The translations under genes and the position numbers were made by a program. Shown one piece after another: positions 61,372 to 64,000 of a stretch of DNA of 64,000 bases. This stretch comes from Spirochaetaceae bacterium. Lineage in GTDB: Bacteria > Spirochaetota > Spirochaetia > DSM-27196 > Alkalispirochaetaceae. A model generated the notes under the pieces. It worked only from the letters and a program-made list of their open reading frames with translations, did no database searches and was not told where the DNA came from. Every line of letters begins with the position of its first letter. The first letter of the stretch is position 1. The DNA lies in the NCBI GenBank assembly GCA_007695175.1, contig REEH01000133.1, positions 1-64,000 of the forward strand, read 5' to 3'.

Positions 61372-62619
61372 ATGGAACGGATAAGTACGAATCTGCCCAA
61401 CGATAACATGCAGTTTTACCTGCGTGAACGGAACAGGGCGATGCAGCAGCTTCAGAACCAGGTGGCCACTCAGTCCCGGATCACAAACCTCCGGGACGCC
61501 CCACTCGCGGCGGCCCACGCCACACGGTACCGTTCCTATCTGGCCCGGCTGGAGCGGTTTGGTACCAACATCGGTACGATCCAGGATCGCAACAATATCG
61601 CTGAGGGACATCTCAGACACGCTACGGATATGCTGCAGCGTGCGCGGGAACTGGCGGTGCAGGGTGCTCACGGTACGTACGCACCGGAGGACCTGCGTCA
61701 CATGGCGGTTGAGATAAACGAGATTCTCCGGGAGATGGTCGAGCTGGGGAACGCCCGAGGTTCCGACGGTACGACCATATTTGCCGGAGACCGGAGCAAC
61801 CAGCTGCCTTTTCGGGCTCTGACCGGCATGACCGCCGGAGAGAATCAGCCCATGATCACGGAAGTACTGTACCAGGGGACGATCAACCGGCAGTCCGCGG
61901 AGGTGAGTGATAATGTCTTCGTCGAGACGAGCTTCCCGGGGAACTCCACCTTCTGGGCCGAGCACCAGCAGGTCCAGTCCCGCCTTGATGCCCGGGACTA
62001 TCAGGTGGATCAGCACGGCCACTTCATGATCAACGGTAAGGAGGTGCCGGTCCGGGAAGGGGACACCGTTTTCTCGGTGATACAGAAAATCAACGAGTCC
62101 GGAGCAGGGGTCAAGGCGCGTCTGGACCCGGTCCATGCGGGAATAGTACTGGAGACGACGACCCCCGGACAGATCTGGATGCAGGATGGCCCCGGTTCCA
62201 CCGTTCTACAGGACCTGGGCCTGATTTCCGGTCCTGACGCCCGGCCTCCCCAGAATATCGCTACCGCCGCCCGCGTTTCCGGAGGTTCGGTCTTTGATGC
62301 TCTCATCACGCTCCGGGATCAACTCATGGCGGGCGACCAGGAAGCGATCGGTTCCCGCGGTATCCTCGCCATGGACCAGGCACTGGACAATATGTTTGGT
62401 ACTCTGGGGCGGCTGGGCGCGGTGAACGCCCGCCTGGACGGGACCTACCGCAGGACTGACATGGAGATGCTCCACGTGAGTTCCCAGGACTCCCGGAACA
62501 CGGACATCGACTTTGCTGAAGCGATCACGCAACTGCGCATGCTGGAAATGTCGCACCGCGCCGCCCTGGGCGTTTCCGCCCGGGTTATACAGCCGACGCT
62601 GCTCGACTTCCTGCGTTAG
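61372..62619 (+). CDS. flgL: Flagellar hook-associated protein 3 (FlgL)
   Basis: FlgL is the second hook-filament junction protein (415 residues). It has the flagellin-like N-terminus (MQFYLRERNRAMQQLQNQVATQSRITNL, then AAHATRYRSYLARLERFGTNI) and C-terminus (DIDFAEAITQLRMLEMSHRAALGVSARVIQPTLLDFL). GGAG precedes ATG 61372. It follows flgK by 33 bases in the usual flgKL order. Confidence 0.95.
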   Translation: MERISTNLPNDNMQFYLRERNRAMQQLQNQVATQSRITNLRDAPLAAAHATRYRSYLARLERFGTNIGTIQDRNNIAEGHLRHATDMLQRARELAVQGAHGTYAPEDLRHMAVEINEILREMVELGNARGSDGTTIFAGDRSNQLPFRALTGMTAGENQPMITEVLYQGTINRQSAEVSDNVFVETSFPGNSTFWAEHQQVQSRLDARDYQVDQHGHFMINGKEVPVREGDTVFSVIQKINESGAGVKARLDPVHAGIVLETTTPGQIWMQDGPGSTVLQDLGLISGPDARPPQNIATAARVSGGSVFDALITLRDQLMAGDQEAIGSRGILAMDQALDNMFGTLGRLGAVNARLDGTYRRTDMEMLHVSSQDSRNTDIDFAEAITQLRMLEMSHRAALGVSARVIQPTLLDFLR

Positions 62620-62643
62620 GAAGAGGAAAGAGGACAGGTGGTG

Positions 62644-63084
62644 ATGACCGACGTTACGATTCAGAGCAAACCCTATGGAGAGGTGACGGTGAAGGAGCAG
62701 CAGCTCCTGCATTTCCCGGTGGGACTATTCGGGTTCGAACGGATGCAGCATTACGCGCTGCTCGATTCCACGGCTCCACCCTTTTTCTGGCTTCAGAGTC
62801 TGGATGACCCGGGTCTTGCCTTCATTCTCGTCAACCCGTACCTGGTGGTGCCGGACTATGTGCTCGATATTGATCCACATGAGCTGACGGAGATAGGCGA
62901 GCCGGCCGAGGATGATCTGCTCGTCTTTGCCGTGGTTACGATCGCTCACGACGAGAATCGCGTAAGTTGCAACCTTCAGGGACCGGTAATGATCAACAGA
63001 AAGGCTCGACTTGGCCGGCAGGCGATCTCGCTCGATGCACGATGGAGTATCCGCCATTCCCTGCTGGAGAATGGGCAGGGATAG
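62644..63084 (+). CDS. fliW: Flagellar assembly factor FliW
   Basis: FliW binds both flagellin and CsrA, freeing flagellin translation from CsrA repression. The 146-residue protein has [53 protein letters not shown] and the C-terminal [14 protein letters not shown], all standard FliW blocks. The start is one of GTG 62638, GTG 62641 or ATG 62644 preceded by AGGACAGG; I use the ATG. csrA follows after two bases, the classic partner-switch pair. Confidence 0.95.
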   Translation: MTDVTIQSKPYGEVTVKEQQLLHFPVGLFGFERMQHYALLDSTAPPFFWLQSLDDPGLAFILVNPYLVVPDYVLDIDPHELTEIGEPAEDDLLVFAVVTIAHDENRVSCNLQGPVMINRKARLGRQAISLDARWSIRHSLLENGQG

Positions 63085-63086
63085 GA

Positions 63087-63332
63087 ATGCTCATACTGGC
63101 GCGGAAGTCCAACGAGAGGATCATGATCGGCACGGATATCGAAATATCCGTGGTGGAGATCCGGGGAGACCAGGTCAAGCTCGGGATTGTCGCACCGGCT
63201 TCCGTCAAGGTGTATCGGCGCGAGGTTTTCGACGCGATCCAGGCGGAGAACCAGGAAGCGGCCCGTACCGCTCCCCGGGACCTCTCGGAGTTGTCCGGTC
63301 TTATCCCGAAGAAGGATCGCGGGACGGAGTGA
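63087..63332 (+). CDS. csrA: Carbon storage regulator CsrA
   Basis: CsrA is a dimeric RNA-binding protein that represses translation of targets such as flagellin by binding GGA motifs near ribosome sites. The 81-residue protein has [33 protein letters not shown] and [16 protein letters not shown] with the RNA-contacting Arg in YRREV. The tail after residue 60 is longer than in E. coli CsrA (61 residues). The ATG follows fliW by two bases. Its last 32 bases overlap the convergent tsaB gene. Confidence 0.97.
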   Translation: MLILARKSNERIMIGTDIEISVVEIRGDQVKLGIVAPASVKVYRREVFDAIQAENQEAARTAPRDLSELSGLIPKKDRGTE

Positions 63333-64000
63333 ATCCCGGGTATTTCCGGGGAGCACCCACGTCGGCGCTCCGCAGGTAGTTCGGTCCCGTCCAGGGGTCG
63401 TCAAAACGCCCTTCCTGAAGGGCACGGGAGCCGAGTCGGGCCACTCCCCGCACCGCCGACGCGGCGGAGACCGCGATCACCGTCATTGGTATGACCGCCG
63501 CCAGGTGTTGTATGAGAGCCGCCGTATCTCCCGGGCCGACGGCGACGCAGATCCGCCCGGGTGTGCTGTTGCTGCTTTCCGACCCCGATACGGAAACCCC
63601 GGTAATGCTGCTCCCCAGGACTTCCGCCAGCGATTCCAGTTCCACATCAAGGTTCTCCAGGACCCTTCGGTTCCCCGGGCAGGTGCCGCCGGCTTCCTTC
63701 GAAAGGGGTTCAAAGAGTGCCGTATAGAACCGTCCCTTCCGGGCGTCGATTATCGGGAGGATGAGGTCCGGTACCGACGGGACCTCCCGCAACCGGCGGG
63801 AGCGGGAATCGAGCAGCACGATGTGGGCGAACGCTTCCAGGGAATCGATTGACGCGAGCGGGCAACCCACTGCCATGGCTATGCCCTTGGCCGCTGCGAG
63901 GCCGACCCGCAGCCCGGTAAAGCTTCCCGGTCCCGCCCCGGCGACTACGCCCTCCAGTGAAGAGGGAGTCCAGTCAAGCTCCGAGAGCAACTCCTCCACG
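63301..64000 (-). CDS. tsaB: tRNA threonylcarbamoyladenosine protein TsaB (5' truncated by window edge)
   Basis: TsaB is a scaffold partner of TsaD in making the t6A modification of ANN-decoding tRNAs. The visible 232 residues contain [42 protein letters not shown], the strongest TsaB/TsaD hallmark, and [18 protein letters not shown]. The start is beyond the right edge; about 45 residues are probably missing, so the GTG at 63999 is unlikely to be the real start. The C-terminus overlaps csrA tail to tail. Confidence 0.93.
   Translation of the reverse strand, partial: VEELLSELDWTPSSLEGVVAGAGPGSFTGLRVGLAAAKGIAMAVGCPLASIDSLEAFAHIVLLDSRSRRLREVPSVPDLILPIIDARKGRFYTALFEPLSKEAGGTCPGNRRVLENLDVELESLAEVLGSSITGVSVSGSESSNSTPGRICVAVGPGDTAALIQHLAAVIPMTVIAVSAASAVRGVARLGSRALQEGRFDDPWTGPNYLRSADVGAPRKYPGFTPSRDPSSG

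Noticed and set aside
59425-62136. A 903-codon open frame on the minus strand across flgK and flgL
   Set aside because: It is antisense to two certain flagellar genes, its translation has no domain-like pattern and it follows from the GC-biased third positions of the real genes.

Overview
The window is a gene-dense, GC-rich bacterial chromosome segment, most likely from a free-living, motile, saccharolytic spirochaete (Spirochaetaceae type). This is inferred from three things. A flagellar block has the order flgN-like, flgK, flgL, fliW, csrA. The phosphofructokinase is of the long pyrophosphate-dependent type known in Treponema and Borrelia. Central sugar-phosphate enzymes are abundant. Oxygen and light exposure are suggested by a Mn-type superoxide dismutase, a flavo-diiron protein, a class II photolyase and a PQQ-type sugar dehydrogenase. 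I see no rRNA, tRNA, CRISPR array, insertion sequence or prophage.

Layout. 0-3.4 kb: the 3' end of an amylosucrase, a photolyase and an NtrC-type sigma-54 activator. 3.4-4.2 kb: a gap with upstream palindromes, a terminator and a perfect sigma-54 promoter ahead of a CheY-like regulator. 4.2-9.1 kb: a complete, tightly overlapped peptide-type ABC transporter. 9.1-12.4 kb: a TPR protein, a DUF2779 nuclease-like protein and an exported protein. 12.6-19.1 kb: yhbY and a sugar-catabolic cluster (iron alcohol dehydrogenase, two PfkB kinases, KDPG-type aldolase, AraM-type dehydrogenase, DeoR regulator). 19.2-34.1 kb: pfp, manA, flavo-diiron protein, asnS, DAHP synthase, proA-proB-folB, a 56-residue small protein, dcd, UDP-glucose pyrophosphorylase, glucokinase and a DHH phosphoesterase. 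34.2-40.5 kb: a DeoR-E2-E3-E1 2-oxoacid dehydrogenase operon. 40.6-53.3 kb: a PBP5-type carboxypeptidase, a dihydroorotate-dehydrogenase-like protein, sod, a cluster of large hairpins, sufS-sufU, gpmA, CYTH, HAD, lipid-kinase-like, RNase R, a large protein with an HPr-like domain, and the sugar dehydrogenase. 53.5-58.3 kb: a divergent chemoreceptor followed by two unknown genes, then a SPOR protein. 58.4-64 kb: fabZ, the flagellar operon behind a sigma-28-like promoter, and the C-terminal part of tsaB.

How the genes work together. Imported or stored sugars would enter glycolysis through glucokinase, ManA and PPi-PFK, pass through GpmA and leave through the 2-oxoacid dehydrogenase complex; the 13-18 kb cluster would feed an additional sugar or sugar acid into the same pool. 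UDP-glucose synthesis and amylosucrase point to glucan turnover.

The most general signal is regulatory. At least eleven genes without a convincing Shine-Dalgarno have a -35/-10 pair whose -10 box ends only 6-9 bases before the start codon, which implies leaderless mRNAs. Other points worth attention are the sigma-54 module at 3.4-3.8 kb, the hairpin array before sufS, the receptor plus two unknown genes, the HPr-like domain in an unknown protein, and the 56-residue protein with its own promoter and terminator. All assignments were made by reading the sequence; no database search was run.
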